The notes under the pieces: generated by a model | What the model saw: the letters and a program-made list of their open reading frames with translations, nothing else | What the model was told of the DNA's origin: nothing | Database searches by the model: none | Shown here: positions 22,529 through 34,581 of the stretch, piece by piece | Layout: every line of letters begins with the position of its first letter | Position numbering within the stretch: position 1 is the stretch's first letter | Translations under genes and position numbers: made by a program | Source of the DNA: Dendrophyllia cribrosa | Taxonomy: Eukaryota; Cnidaria; Anthozoa; Scleractinia; Dendrophylliidae | Reading direction: 5' to 3' | Length of the DNA stretch: 64,000 bases | Assembly: GCA_024195265.1 (NCBI GenBank) | Contig: JAJLRJ010000008.1 | Location: 42,701,873 to 42,765,872 of the forward strand

Positions 22529-24314
22529 AAGCGTCCGGAGCATAACCAACCTATGTCGAATTTGAGACCTTTTTTTGTTTTTTCGTGCGTATTTTGCCTC
22601 ATTTTTGGCATGTGACCTACAAATGAACTTCAAAACATCATTCAGAAATTTGTATGCTGGTTTTTCCGTCGTTTTAGAGAAAAAAAACGTATATAAAAAA
22701 ATGAGATTTACTAAACTAAACTACCTGAAGAAAGATGAGTTCTGGCCCTTTAGTGATTTCACCGTACCTCCGAGCGTAGTTCCTTCCAAAACTGTATGAA
22801 ACGTACTCCAAAACGAGTCCATTACAGGGGCGGATCCAGGATTTTTTTATGGGGGGTGGCTACGGGTATATGCCTAAGTCTATAATTGTTTTTTTTTTTT
22901 AATTGTTGCAACTAAAAAGAAAACTGTTAAAACCGATGCAGGGATTTTATTAAGGTCCATTTAGATTTTGAACAGTAGGGCAATGATTTTGAGCAGGTGG
23001 ACACATGATTGGAAGGGCTGAAGGGGTCCGGGGGCATGCCATGTATTTTGTTTGTTCAATCAACTGAATACAGATATCTGTAATCATGGACATCAAGTTA
23101 TCAAGTTGAGTACAAAAATATTGTTTAATCGTCCGTTCTGACCTTTTTCCGGTCGCAACGTGGAACTTGTTTGCAACTCAGTGACATCATGCAGAACATA
23201 ATGCAGAGCACTAAGCTGGCAATGCATTGTGGGGCGATTTCAGTTGTTTGTCACGTTTCTTCTGTACAGGGAGCAACGGGAGGTAAATAAGCAATAACCT
23301 CGTTGTTTGTTTTAGTTGAAATATGCTTTATTTTTTAGAACACACATCAAAAAGGCCAAGTTGGTAAATTATTTAACTTGTTGGTGACAAAAATAACGTT
23401 TAGATGCTCAAAGCGGCCGGGCAAAATTGTGTTCACAGCCGGTCAATTTGCCCGGTGCCTGACTGCCTGGCCCTTAATGAAACCCCTGCCGATGGTCTAA
23501 AGGGGGGTGGCTAGCCACCCAATCCACCCCCCTGGATCCGCCCCTGCATTAAAAGCAGATTGGCCGTGAGACTATGCGACCCCAATACTCTTGACCAGTG
23601 CCAACAACCTGAACAAAAATACCGCTATTTACGCGCGCCTGGCTCGCTTATCGATCGCGAGCTCGCTACGGTTAACACATCGTCCGTAGCGTGTGTATAA
23701 GTCAACATGTTTGAGGCCCGTCCGGTGATGGAAGGACATCATTGAGTCCGGAAATCCTTAAGTCTCTAGCACCTCTCAAAGAAACGAGTCCTGTTTCTTG
23801 TCCCACCTTGTGTCTAAATCGCTATTTTGCGCTCGAGATGAAAATAGACGTTGGTGAATAAGACTAGCCGGCCGGAAAGTCTGGAATCACTTCGGATCAG
23901 AAAAGGGGCAGCGTTGTTTGTTGTGGGCCATTTCCCATCCCGTGCTGTAGTCGAAATGCCCGATATCCGAAGTGCTTCGAGACTTATAACATTTTCCGTA
24001 TTTGTTTGGGTGCACATTTCGTGCTCGATGTCGCCATTGATATCCCGACATTCTTTGCGACACCTTTGCTGACTATTGGTGATAAAAATGAAGCGATTTT
24101 TGGGATAAATTTTTCTTGAGCGGGATTCAACAGAAAGACAGAGTTTATTTAATTTCTTTTTGCATATATTTCTCTAAAACGACGGGAAAAAAACAGCATA
24201 AAAAAATTCTGAACAATGTTTTGCAATTAATTTGTAGGTCACATGCCAAAAATGAGGCAAAATGAGCACGAAAAAAAAAAAATTCGACATAGGTTGGATA
24301 TTCTCCGACGTCTT
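22529..24314. mobile_element. 1.8-kb TIR element inserted in R1
   Basis: The ends are AAGCGTCCGGAGCATAACC and the inverse of AAGACGTCGGAGAATATCC, and the arms continue through AACCTATGTCGAATT into a longer inverted repeat (22541-22710 against 24145-24300). It interrupts R1 exactly, with CAAATG at 22523-22528 and again at 24315-24320, so a 6-bp target duplication is likely. No transposase ORF is recognised. Confidence 0.7.
22825..23546. mobile_element. nested MITE with CAGGGGCGGATCCAGG ends
   Basis: The terminal inverted repeat CAGGGGCGGATCCAGG is followed by GGGGGGTGG and its inverse at the right end. CATTA flanks both sides directly. The interior is non-coding. The end sequence is of the hAT-like type common in animals. 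Confidence 0.7.
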
Positions 24315-24902
24315 CAAATGCAGAAAGGTTCATTGGCGCTGACAAGGCTCAAGATCTTCCATTCTGGGCCACGCATTGCACGTGGACTGAGTGTGATATT
24401 TTGCAAGTCTCTCCAAGCTTGCAAATTGTTTCCAATATTGTTTCGTAAGCGCCTTATACTCAAACTTGTGAAGGATTGCAGATGTTCAAAAAAAAACGTA
24501 TGTCATGCCATTGTACAATGAAATGCCTTCAGTGGTCCGAAATCTCTCTCAAAAGGATATATTGGCTCTTCGACCTATGTTCATCTCGGAGAATAGTCTG
24601 CACAACATTGCTGGCTATAGACAGAAGGTGGAATGTTTCGCTTGACGTGTAGTGAAGTCTCCGTAGCAGACAAAATAGCGGCACTACCTCGTGATTCATG
24701 TGTAAAATGCCAATCAGCATACAATTATTATCTGGCTAACCACGAGAGTGCGTATGTTGCAGATAAAATCCGATCTCGGGTAAGATCAGTATTCAATCTA
24801 GGTTAAATGTGTACCCAGTATTCAATCTAGATGTAAGCTAACCCCTACCCCAGTACAAAGCTAACTCTAACGCAATGCTAAACCTAGCTAACTCTAGGCG
24901 TG
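24315..24902. repeat. dispersed repeat R1, copy B right part
   Basis: This continues copy A from CAGAAAGGTTCATTGGCGCTGAC and keeps the start of the inverted-repeat MITE. It is broken at about 24903 by a LINE 3' end and resumes at about 25261. Confidence 0.6.
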
Positions 24903-25260
24903 AAACTGCCTATAACCTAAGAGACTCTGAGAATAAGCTTAATGTTCCATTGCCGCGCACAAACTATTATAAGAATAGCTTTAGCCATAGTGGCGCCACA
25001 CTTTGAAACAGTCTTCCTCGTGATATAAGACAAGCAGAGTCCCTTGGGTTATTTAAGCGTTTAATTAAAGAAGTACGTTGAGGCACAGCATTCGTGGAAA
25101 GCAGCTTCAGTTAGGTTTAGGTTTTAAGTATAGTTTTTATAATAGTATCTTATCTATCCAATTGCATGTTGATACCGATATATTTTAAATGTTTTTTTTA
25201 TTATTATTATTATAGCTGATGAATTGTCCGTGGATAAATAAAGATTATCTATCTATCTAG
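24903..25260 (+). pseudogene. 5'-truncated LINE 3' end
   Basis: The translation of 24910-25080 reads NVPLPRTNYYKNSFSHSGAT, a stop in place of Trp, then NSLPRDIRQAESLGLFKRLI, which is the usual C-terminal end of CR1/L2-like and related LINE ORF2 proteins. The 3' end terminates in ATTATTATTATTAT and a TATCTATCTATC tail, beyond which the interrupted R1 repeat continues. It is a severely 5'-truncated insertion. Confidence 0.7.
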
Positions 25261-25510
25261 CACAAAGCTAACCATCACACCACTGGCTACATGTATCTTT
25301 GTGCTAAGGTTGATGGTTAGCTTTGTGTTAGGGTTGGGGTAGTTTACCTAGATTGAATACTGGGTACACATTTAACCTATATTGAACACTGATCTAACCT
25401 GATAACAAATTTTACCTACAACACCTACGCTTCATTCATAGCGGAGAGAATCGACCTTATCATTGTCGACTCCTTTCAATTTGTATGATGGCAATAGTAG
25501 TAGTTACTAT
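25261..25510. repeat. R1/MITE remainder
   Basis: This matches 15598-15850, the right arm of the MITE in copy A, including the phrase TTGAATACTGGGTACACATTTAACC. Confidence 0.6.
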
Positions 25511-25512
25511 AG

Positions 25513-25914
25513 CTAATCCATTAGGTTCCGAGTGGAACAAAGGGCGTCGACAGTGCTGTGCCAGCAGACTCTATTTGTAGCTGTTTTCTTTGCAGTGTGC
25601 CAGATGATGTTGGCTTCATGGAGCTCCTCTTCTACTGATCTCCTCCAGGTTTTCACTGGCCTTCCCACCTTTCTTTTGCTCTGCAGATTCCATTCCAAGA
25701 CCTGCCTGGTCGTGTCAGATTTTGGCTTCCGTAAAGTGTGGCCGATCCAATTCCATTTGCCCCTGGCGATCTCTGTTAGGATGCATTCTTGCTCTGTTCT
25801 TGGCCAAAGTTCCCTATTGCTGTCCTGTTCAATAGAACACAAGTAGCAAACCTGATATTTGATATACATGGCATTCCTTCTTCTGCAAGGATCCAATGGA
25901 ACACAATAGGCCAA
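25513..25914 (-). pseudogene. LINE ORF2 C-terminal fragment
   Basis: The minus-strand 133-codon frame reads LTEIARGKWNWIGHTLRKP, VLEWNLQSKRKVGRPVKTW and RRSVEEELHEANI, the well-known tail of many non-LTR retrotransposon reverse transcriptases (WIGHxLR...GRPxxTWRR...E). The reverse transcriptase itself is absent. The C-terminal end, DALCSTRN, is conserved. Confidence 0.75.
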
Positions 25915-25971
25915 CGTAACATGTCATGTCCATAGTATTCCTTCTTCGCTTCGATAGTAATGGAACGCGAT

Positions 25972-26470
25972 AAAGCAATAAAGTGAAAAAATTCTTTATA
26001 TTTTGTAACTGTTAATTTTTACACTCCATCATACTTAACTTTGCAAGGAGGCGTGCCTGTCATTTGAATTGGCGCTCTCTTATTGGCTAACTGGTGAAAA
26101 AGATTGTTGGGAGTCGCACTGTAAATGTCAATTTGCTATCTGATGGAAGTAATGTTATTGTGGAAAGTAACAGCCACCTGAAAGTTGCTGCTATTCAAAA
26201 GTTGCAGCCCCTTTTGGCTGTTAATTCCAAAAAAAGGAACAGACGTTAATTTTGGAATTCTACGGTTTAAAAATTACAAAACCTATATTTTATTTTATTT
26301 TTGTGTCTGCCCTGGGACCCGGAGGAATGCTGTGCTGTAACCTGATCCCACTACATACTTCATATGAGATTCTGAGGTTGCTCGTAAGGTTTCTCTGATT
26401 CGTTTACACACATTGTACTATATGAAGTACATTGGGATGTTAAGCGTGAACTGTCGAAATAAGGTATGTG
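25972..26470. repeat. dispersed repeat R2, shorter copy
   Basis: From AAGCAATAAAGTGA this matches 30520-31530 in the same order (TTAACTTTGCAAGGAGGCGTG, then CCACTACATACTTCATATGAG-like sequence), with a large internal deletion. No ORF is present. Confidence 0.65.
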
Positions 26471-26539
26471 CCCTGGCAAAATTTATGCTCTCCGAATGCC
26501 TTGCAAAAATTCCTGGTTAAATGTCATGCCATGAAATAT

Positions 26540-26990
26540 ACAAATACAAACTTTTGGGTCAATATCTCTAATCGTTCAAAAGATATGGGCATTTGAAAAT
26601 GGACCTTTTTGAGCATTCTGATTAGTCCAATAGGGTCACATGACTGATTGGTGGGAAATTCAAAATGTATTTTCTTTATCAATTTATAGAGTTCAAGTGG
26701 GTCATGCTAGGAAATTCAACCAAAAAGGAATTGAGTTAGAGAAGTCACCAAATTCATATGACAGAATTTTGGTCATTCTGACCAAATTTTGAGGAAGTTT
26801 GACAGTTGTCAATCAGAGAGAAATTTCAAATAAAGAAATTATTACAAACACAAGAAATTATTACAAACACAAGTTCAAATCAGAATGCTCGAAAAGGTGA
26901 AAAAGGTACATTTTCAAATGCCCATATCTTTTGAACGATTACAGATATTGACCCAGAAGTGTGGATTTGTATAATAAGCTGAATGGCTAT
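26540..26990. repeat. inverted repeat element
   Basis: Segment 26562-26640 (ATCGTTCAAAAGATATGGGC) is the inverse of 26880-26985. The centre contains ATTATTACAAACACAAG twice in tandem. No ORF is recognised. Confidence 0.6.
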
Positions 26991-27002
26991 TGTTCTTTTA
27001 TA

Positions 27003-27290
27003 AGTCATATACAATAATTTATTCGCAGCGAAACTGTATGAACATTTATAATGGCTCGCCTGGAGGGTTGTCCAATACTCGGACAAATTTATGCATAGCA
27101 TTGTATTGTATTATATGACCATAAAAATAGTTTAACAATACATTCTAGAATGGCACAATACAGTACAATGCTATGCATAAATTTTCAGAGTATTGGACAA
27201 TTATGCTCGCCTGCGGCTTGCCATTTTAAAATGTTCATACACTTCTGCCGCATGTGTTATCTATTACTTACAGTACAACATTGTACAATA
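27003..27290. repeat. palindromic element
   Basis: The left part contains ATGCATAGCATTGTATTGTA and the right part its near inverse TACAGTACAATGCTATGCAT, and the arms extend through GTCCAATACTC and TGAACATTT. It is non-coding. Confidence 0.6.
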
Positions 27291-27473
27291 TATTACAATA
27301 TGTTGATATGTTATCCCACCGACGAGTGGACAGTGTGTCTCCGCGACCTTTCTGGCCAATACTGTTCAACATTCTACGATCAAGTTTTATATGCGGCTGT
27401 TCACTCATTGCATATCAGGGCCTTCCTGATTCTCTCGTTGATTGCTTACGGTTGTAGTGGGTGCTTAGAAGAA

Positions 27474-28201
27474 TTAAGGTTACAGTGTACCTTCGGGGGT
27501 GTCTCCAGTATAACAGCCCTAGCGTCTTAAGATTACACTTAATATACCTAAACCCAGATATCAAATTAAAGCTTATAGAGCTGGCTATCTAAATATGGAA
27601 ACCATTTGGTAATAAAATGAATTGTCGAATTTTTTACGACATCTAAATTCGACCGTCCGAATCAGCTTTAAAACGCTATAACTCAAAGCGATTATTGTAT
27701 TTTGCTAATTTGATTTGTTCTCGGGTTTTCGGACACGAAGCGCTAAAAAAAACGTGTCGGCGATTTCCCATATTCAATTGCAGTGAAAAGTTACAGAATA
27801 TTTTCGAAAAAGGGAGAAAAAAAATTGGAGCGATCGCACGGAAATGGCTCTTGACGAAAAAGTTTTCGGAAATAAGAAATTCGCCGACACGTTTGTGTTG
27901 ATTATATATTAGCCTAGCTTCTGTCTAAATTTGAGGAAAATCGAACGAATTCCCTTTGAGTTGTAGCTCTTTAAAGTGTCCCCTACAAGCGAAAAATTAA
28001 CTTTGAGAAAACAGCGCTTAGAAAAACATATCGCTATATAAACAAACTCCGCCCACAAAAGTTATACCGTCATTTCGCCGTCAATTTTCACTATTTTTCG
28101 ATAATTTTTTTTGGGATGAAAGTTCATTCTGTAAACTTTATTTTGACGCCAAAAAAATAAATTCAATAAATTTTTGATCTGAAGGTACACTGTAACCTTA
28201 A
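27474..28201. mobile_element. TTAA-type TIR element, copy 1
   Basis: TTAAGGTTACAGTGTACCTTC at the left is the inverse of the right end, and both ends sit on TTAA, the target of piggyBac and Kolobok elements. The element has no transposase. A 68-codon ORF inside (27695-27901) is not supported. A second, inverted copy lies at 57853-59029. Confidence 0.75.
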
Positions 28202-28613
28202 GAGAACTCTAGGTGATGCTTCTTTGTTATGCTTACCAGTTAGGGACGACATCATGGTGGTGATTTTTCAAGCGTTGGATTTGAGCCTTCTGGACCACGG
28301 TATGTTTCAGGCAGCGTGTAACTTAGCTTATTTTGGTTTCCTGCGCTCTGCTGAGTTTACCGTCCCGAATCTTGCTTGTTTCTCACCTGCTATCCATCTG
28401 GGTGTGGCCAATATCGCAGTCAATTTGGATAGGTCTCCTTCATGTCTGCGGATCAAGATTATAAGGCATCTAAAACAGATCCATTCTGCAAGGGTTTTGT
28501 GCACATAGGCAAGGGCAAGTATCCTCTTTGTGCAATCCATTCTCTGCTGACTGATTTGTCGTGTAGGGGAGATGCACCTGGCCCCTTGTTTCTGTTCCGT
28601 CATCGTGGTTATG

Positions 28614-28738
28614 TTGTGGTGCAGTTTTATCCTTGGTGCAAATTTTATTTTCCTTTGTTTAAAACTCATTATCATACATTACCATACCCAAAAATAATAG
28701 AAAATAAAATTTGCACCAAGGACAAAATTGCACCACAA
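28614..28738. mobile_element. 125-bp MITE in the recombinase relic
   Basis: Arms of about 38 bases (TTGTGGTGCAGTTTTATCC and the inverse near 28720) differ only slightly. It splits the recombinase between the HRG-like region and the LRGILLSARI segment. Confidence 0.75.
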
Positions 28739-28939
28739 CAGTTACGTGGCATCCTATTGTCAGCTCGCATCCAAGGCAATTTTTCCAGCCACAGTTTTCA
28801 CATTGGAGCGGCAACAGTAGCTGAGAGGAACGGCATCCTGGACCATCTGATCCAAGCTCTGGAGTGTTGGACGAGCACGGCCTACTTATCGTACATTCAC
28901 ACTCCTGCTGACTCGTTATCGCGGCTTTCTAAGTAGCTC

Positions 28940-30519
28940 TCGTCTTCAGCTGCTCAATTATCATTAGGTGGGATCTATCGGAATCTGCAGTGACTGTTGG
29001 GACTTTGTGTGACCTATGATGGATTTGGCTGATATTTTACTTATTAACGTGTGGATGCTGTCAGTCCATTCTCCATGGTGCGTCATTTCATGTAACGTAT
29101 GTGAGGATGTGTTGGGTCACGATGGAAGTTCTGCTCCATGAAATAGCTGGTCGATGCTCTTAACTTCGCTGGGCTTTACCTTAGTGCTTGGTGATGGCTC
29201 ATTCCGTGTCGAGGCTGTCAGGCAAGGTCCAATTCTGTTGTGCCTTGTCTGGGCTCCTGTGAGGTACTTAGCCTTAGCGTCTAGTTGTTGCAGTGTCGGT
29301 TATGTCCCTTTTGGTTTGGTATGTACCTGTTTTTTTGTTTTTGTTTGTTTGTGTGTTGTTTTTTCTCTGGCGTGGGAACTGGTGCTTGGAAGGTTTAGGG
29401 GTCTTGGTTTCTCGTCCACCCTACGCGCTTGGCACAGGTTGCTCATGGCTCCACCATCCTTTCAGGCACCATCCCCAATCTCATCTATTGTTGATGTGTT
29501 TAAATGTGGCTAAATATAATTTAGGCTAAGTTAAACGCGAAACAATGCTGGCCAGGCCGGGGACTTTGTACAGGCAGGCCCTTGTGGTTTACAGTTCGGC
29601 TTCAGATGCCAATTTATTCTCCATAACCCTAGCAGTTCTCACTGAAGTTACTCCCGGCCTGCCTCCTCCCTCTTTTCATGTTAAGTATGTGGTAAGTATC
29701 TTTGTTTCCACTGTTTATCAGTGTGATGGTGCCTGGTGGTTGGTGGTTGCCGCTCACAGGGTTGTCATGGATATCCTACACGCTTGGCTCAGATTGCTTA
29801 TTATTAACCCAATTTGGAGCAATTCCATAAATCAAAAGCATTTTATGCCTAGCATCAGCTTAGTCAGCATCAAGTAATAAAATTGGACAGCATTTTGTAG
29901 CAAGTTAAAAAATAGCTTTACTGAAGCAAATCTTCAAGCGCCATGACAATTCCCCAACCCTTAATATATAGATCCTAAAACAACTTGTACTCTCACAACC
30001 AGACGATGTGGACATGTTTTTAAAGACTGCTGCTTCACATTTTCTCAAGTTGCAATTCATTTCCATTCAGGCCATCTGCACTTAAAGACACTTAATTTAT
30101 TATAGTTTTAGTGCAACAGTGGAATGTTATTGTTAACAGAACTTGTCCATTAATTTTAGGTTACCATCAATACGTTTTTCGGCTTGTCAAAGTGATTCTA
30201 AAATAGCCACTGTTTCTTACCATTTCAGAGCATGTTTCCACCAACAGAGGAGGGATTTATTGTGAGACTGATTACAGATGGCTAGGTGGCAGTGACAACA
30301 ACTGGAAGCTATTTTAAGGACCTGTTAGCATTGTAATATTGCATTGTAAAGTTATGTGACATTGAAAGTATGGTACCAAAGAATTTTGAAAATAACGCCC
30401 CTTCTAAACTAATGTTAATTCTGAATTTTATAGTGCAACGCACCTTATCGTGAGCACACAACAAACATGATATCACCAGCTAATTCTTATAATCATTGTT
30501 CAAACTGCAGATATGTGTA
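28940..30519. other. stretch without recognised genes
   Basis: Open frames at 29154-29513 and 29545-29877 are rich in Val, Leu and Cys and show no known domain. They read as chance ORFs in T- and G-rich sequence. Confidence 0.4.
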
Positions 30520-31530
30520 AAGCAATAAAGTGAGTAAAAATCTTTGTATTTTATGACTACATGTATTAATTTTTGCACTCCTGTAATAAACACGAAGCAA
30601 CAAGATAACATTCCATCGTACTTAACTTTGCAAGGAGGCGTGCCTGTCAATTGAATTCACGCTCTCTGATTGGCTAACTTGTGAAAAAGTTTGTTGGGTG
30701 CTCGTGGTAAGTCGTGTCGCACTGTAAATGTCAATTTCCTACCTGCTGGAAGTAATGATATTGTGGAAATTAACAGCCACCCGAAAGTAGCTGCTACTCG
30801 AAATTTGCAGCCCCTTTTGGCTGTTAAGTAATGATCCGCATAAGAAGGATAGCGCTGAACGGCAATGGAATGTCAAACACGATGGAATGTCAAGATTTTT
30901 CATTGTTACAACTGGTGATCTCATTGGCCTAGACTCAAAAACCGCTAAAAAGTTAAGGTTCAAGGTGCATTTTGTCTAATTTTTTTAAGGTTTCAAGTAA
31001 TTTGAGACCCAATCGCACAACATACAATTTTTAAAAGAAATTGTATTTGGGGAACTTCATCAAAGAAGCCGGCAAAATTATTAGCTATTGTCTTCTGCTA
31101 TTCTGATTGGTTAAGCACGAACATTTCCTAAAATTTATTGGACGCAAATGGATTTTCTTTATTTTTATAATGAAATATAATCATTAACCATCAGCTCCTC
31201 CTCTATTCTTAAAATCAAAGATATTCTATATGGGAAAGAGCTAATGCCGCAGAACAATGAAGTTTGCTATCGTTCTTATGTGGAACAATGCTTAATTCCA
31301 AAAGAGAGGGAGGGGCGTTGATTTCGGAATTCTACCGTTTAAAGACGGTCTTTAAAAATTAGGAAAACTATATTTTAAATATTTTATTGTGTCTACCTTG
31401 GGACCCGGGGTGATGCTATGCTGTAACCTGATCTTACTAAATACTTCATATAAGATGAGTTTTGTGGTTGCTCGTAAGGTTTCTCTGATTGGTTCACACG
31501 CATTGTACTATATGAAGTTGTCGAATAAGT
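30520..31530. repeat. dispersed repeat R2, longer copy
   Basis: This is the fuller version of the repeat at 25972-26470, sharing GCAATAAAGTGA, AACTTTGCAAGGAGGCGTG, TAACAGCCACC-GAAAGT and CATTGTACTATATGAAGT in order. Confidence 0.65.
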
Positions 31531-34500
31531 GACGTAAGTGCTATATCATGAATGTCGATTATCTATTGACTACGCTGGAACATCCCCCTCTCCCTCCGGC
31601 TGTGGGAGAAGGGCGGAGGAAAGACCCTTTCCCCTCCCATCCCCCTCTCCCTCAAGGAATTTAGCCGTGTTTTGTTCAAGGTTTGGTTATGTATCACGTC
31701 ATTAATGTTTTCTTTTGGTTTCTCATGTTATCTGTAGGTGGTTGGATTGTAATGGTGTCGGAAATATAACAGCACTAACAAGTGATCCACTAGTTGTCCA
31801 TGGAGTGCTAATGCGATTTGTTTGTCATTACCGCCCTTTAGTCGTGGATTTTGACCCTACCCTGTTAATACGGCCAATTTATTTTGGCCCATCAGTGACT
31901 GTATTAATGGGGTTCCACTGTACTTCAGGTACTACGGGTAATACTGGTACTACAAGTAGTACATGTACTGGGGGTACTACACGTATTACAGGCACTATAC
32001 AACTATATGGACATGATAGTCTATAGGAGGTGCTATGTTCGTGACGGTTGTTATAGACCTATTATCAGTCTTTGTCCTAATGACCTAACTACGTATTTTC
32101 GGCAACTACACATGCATTGCAACAACATTGCAACATTCTTACCACAACGCGATCACTTGAGTCCGTGGATAAAATCCTAAAGTGTGACCATTTAACTGAA
32201 AGCGACTGACAAATTTGGGCTCATCCTCGGTGTAAGAAACTGTCAAATTCACGAGTGACGTAAAACAAAGAACACAAAAGGCATAAAACAATAGAGTCAA
32301 CTGGGAATGCAATACTACAAAGGTGAAAAACAAAGGAAAAAGTCACAGGTTCTTACACCGAGGTAAACCCCAAATTTGTATGAAGGTGTACTTAGCTGCG
32401 CTTCTTTATTGAAGTGGACGCCTTGAGTTGAACAAAGGTTCAACTCTGCTCCACCTCTGATGGATCTAAATAAACAAAGCAGTAAACCTCAATCAATCAA
32501 TGTTATGAATTCCTTTTACCTGGCAAAATGTAAGATACTTAGCACTTTTAACTTGAACCGGCTTTGAAATTTGGCCACGATTTCTGTTAATCGTTAATCC
32601 CTTTCAACATCAATGCATCTGCTAATAAGTTAGTCAAAATCGTTCCGAGACTGACTTGCTATCAGTTGCATGTTAAAAAAAAATTTGAACCAAAAGCGAG
32701 TTTTGGGCTTTCCCTGTGCACCTTTTCTATTTCAACATGGCCGTGCAATAACAAAAACAGATAACATGGCGAAAATCAAGTTACATCTCAAGTCAGTCAA
32801 AATAATTACGCCGTCATACCTGCGCCGATGGACTCCGTTTGGACTGTTTGGACTTCTGGTTTCATTTCACAACTGGAATCTAGTGGAGTGTATTGGACAT
32901 GGATGTAATTTTCACATAATCAGAATAAATCTCCGGCACGCACGAACAAACGTAATGAAAAAAGGTTACATGAAACGATTTTTCTTTGCTCTCAGTACTC
33001 TTAATCAACATTGTGTCACAAAACCACAGACCGAAGCTGTAAGTATCGTTTCACTTTGTAACGGTCCAAACTGACGTGAATCCGCGATGGCGGAAATTAT
33101 TGCAACGGGAATATTCAACACCGCATTGTCGCTGCTATCAATACTATCAATGCTATCAATGTGAACATAAAAGGAAGTCGAAAAGACATTTGAAGGAAGA
33201 ACAAACCTGATCTTTTCCAAAACGATACAGATCAGGAAGACGACAAGCCAGCGATTTGAATCTGACCTTCACAGCACCACGTTCAGATCAACAACTAAGA
33301 TCAAATAATACTATGGGCGTACCTCGTTGCTTTTATACCTGGCGATCAAAATTTATTTAGTAGTTCAGTCATGAAACATTCCTGAAGCAATTATAAAGGA
33401 GTAATTGACCAGAATGACACTGCCTTTACAAATTGTTGCTGGGCCTTATGTCAAAGGAAAGTGCCATTTCATGAGTATTCAAAGTGAAGCGCATGATTTA
33501 CACTTGGCATTTAAAGTTAAGCACCCTGAAGTGTGCAATCTTATAACTAAAAGTTGGGTGGATAATTACAGTGCCACGCAGCTCTTTACAACCTCTAATT
33601 TCATTGGACCTGGGTATCACGCAGCTCCATTGTTTTCAGGGCTAGGATCCATTGTTGTGTTGTTTGTTCTATTGTTTTCTAAGCAAATCAGAGAAGACCT
33701 TGTTAAGAGCCGCGTACTGATAATTAAGTGCGTGACTCGATTTTGTTTTTTTTAAGGGTTTGTTAGCTGTCTTTTGACTTTTATTTACCCATGTTTAATA
33801 AACCCAAATAAACGCTTTCAATGAGTACAGTTATCTGCGGTTCTTTATGAAAATGACACTGAGAGCTAAGTTGAGCTCTATCTAGAGGGTTTAAAGTGCA
33901 TATGATCATGATGTAAAAAAAGAATTTCCATGGTTTGATAGTGCTTTACTTTCTTTATCTAAATTTGTGGGTTTCATCGAAAAGATCCTTCCCATTGTGA
34001 AATTATTCGGCTTGAGAGTTTTGAATTTTCCGCCAGAAAGTGTCTCTATCGAGCGCGCGGCCAAAGCTATTGTATTACAAGGCTGTGACGTAGAAAATAC
34101 TTCAACTCACGAGTATCATGGCGGCAAAGGAGAAGTCTTCGACCTCAGCGACTTTCTGTCTGTCTGACAGAGACTCTGTAGAAGACATAATTTCATCACA
34201 GTCTGACATTCTTTTGTGAAGAAATGGAACAAAACACACTGTGAGCATACAAAAGAACGAATCTAAAGTATTTTCTACGTCCTCACACAATGGATATCGA
34301 CAACTCGTTCCCAGTCTCCGGGACACTGATTTCTGCAAATTGTGCTACTTTGGACGGCAAAAAAGACGCCTTAAATTTTTTTCTGACAAATTTCTTTTAT
34401 TGTTTGAAATAAAGACATAATAGCCTCCAAAAAAAGACAAAATAAAAGATTATTTCATATGCACTTTAAGGAGTGGAAGATTACAGTTACATTGCTTTCT

Positions 34501-34581
34501 AGATCGGTAAGAACTGGAAAAAATGGCCGTTGTTGAGTTTATTTATGTTGTTGCCGTATTAAAATAAAGTATATGTATGTA
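31531..34581. other. intergenic stretch with low-complexity patches
   Basis: No gene is recognised. A degenerate GTACTAC-type simple repeat lies at about 31926-32006, pyrimidine-rich CCCCCTCTCCCTC repeats at 31582-31665, and an inverted pair GACGTAGAAAATACTTC and GTATTTTCTACGTC at about 34087 and 34268. Open frames 32670-33074 and 33405-33755 have no motif I recognise. Confidence 0.4.

Larger units (their letters stand above)
27290..28936 (+). pseudogene. tyrosine recombinase relic, interrupted twice
   Basis: Fragments of one coding region lie on both sides of a TTAA element (27474-28201). Upstream is a SAM-like N-terminal part (CSLIAYQGLPDSLVDCLRL). Downstream are LPVRDDIMVVIFQALDLSLL, YFGFLRSAEFTVPN (the Arg box) and, after a frameshift near 28440-28510 and a small MITE (28614-28738), FSSHSFHIGAATVAERNGIL and ending YLSYIHTPADSL (the His and Tyr boxes). 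The HxxR box reads HSFH, so the second catalytic Arg is lost. The family is the XerD-like recombinases widespread in coral genomes, related to DIRS/Crypton-type integrases. It is dead. Confidence 0.7.

Noticed and set aside
29154..29877. Two open frames of 110-119 codons
   Set aside because: They have low-complexity, Val/Leu/Cys-rich translations without motifs, do not look like transmembrane proteins of a known family and have no partner nearby.
32670..33755. Open frames of 134 and 116 codons as host genes
   Set aside because: There is no recognisable domain and no exon structure could be supported from sequence alone.
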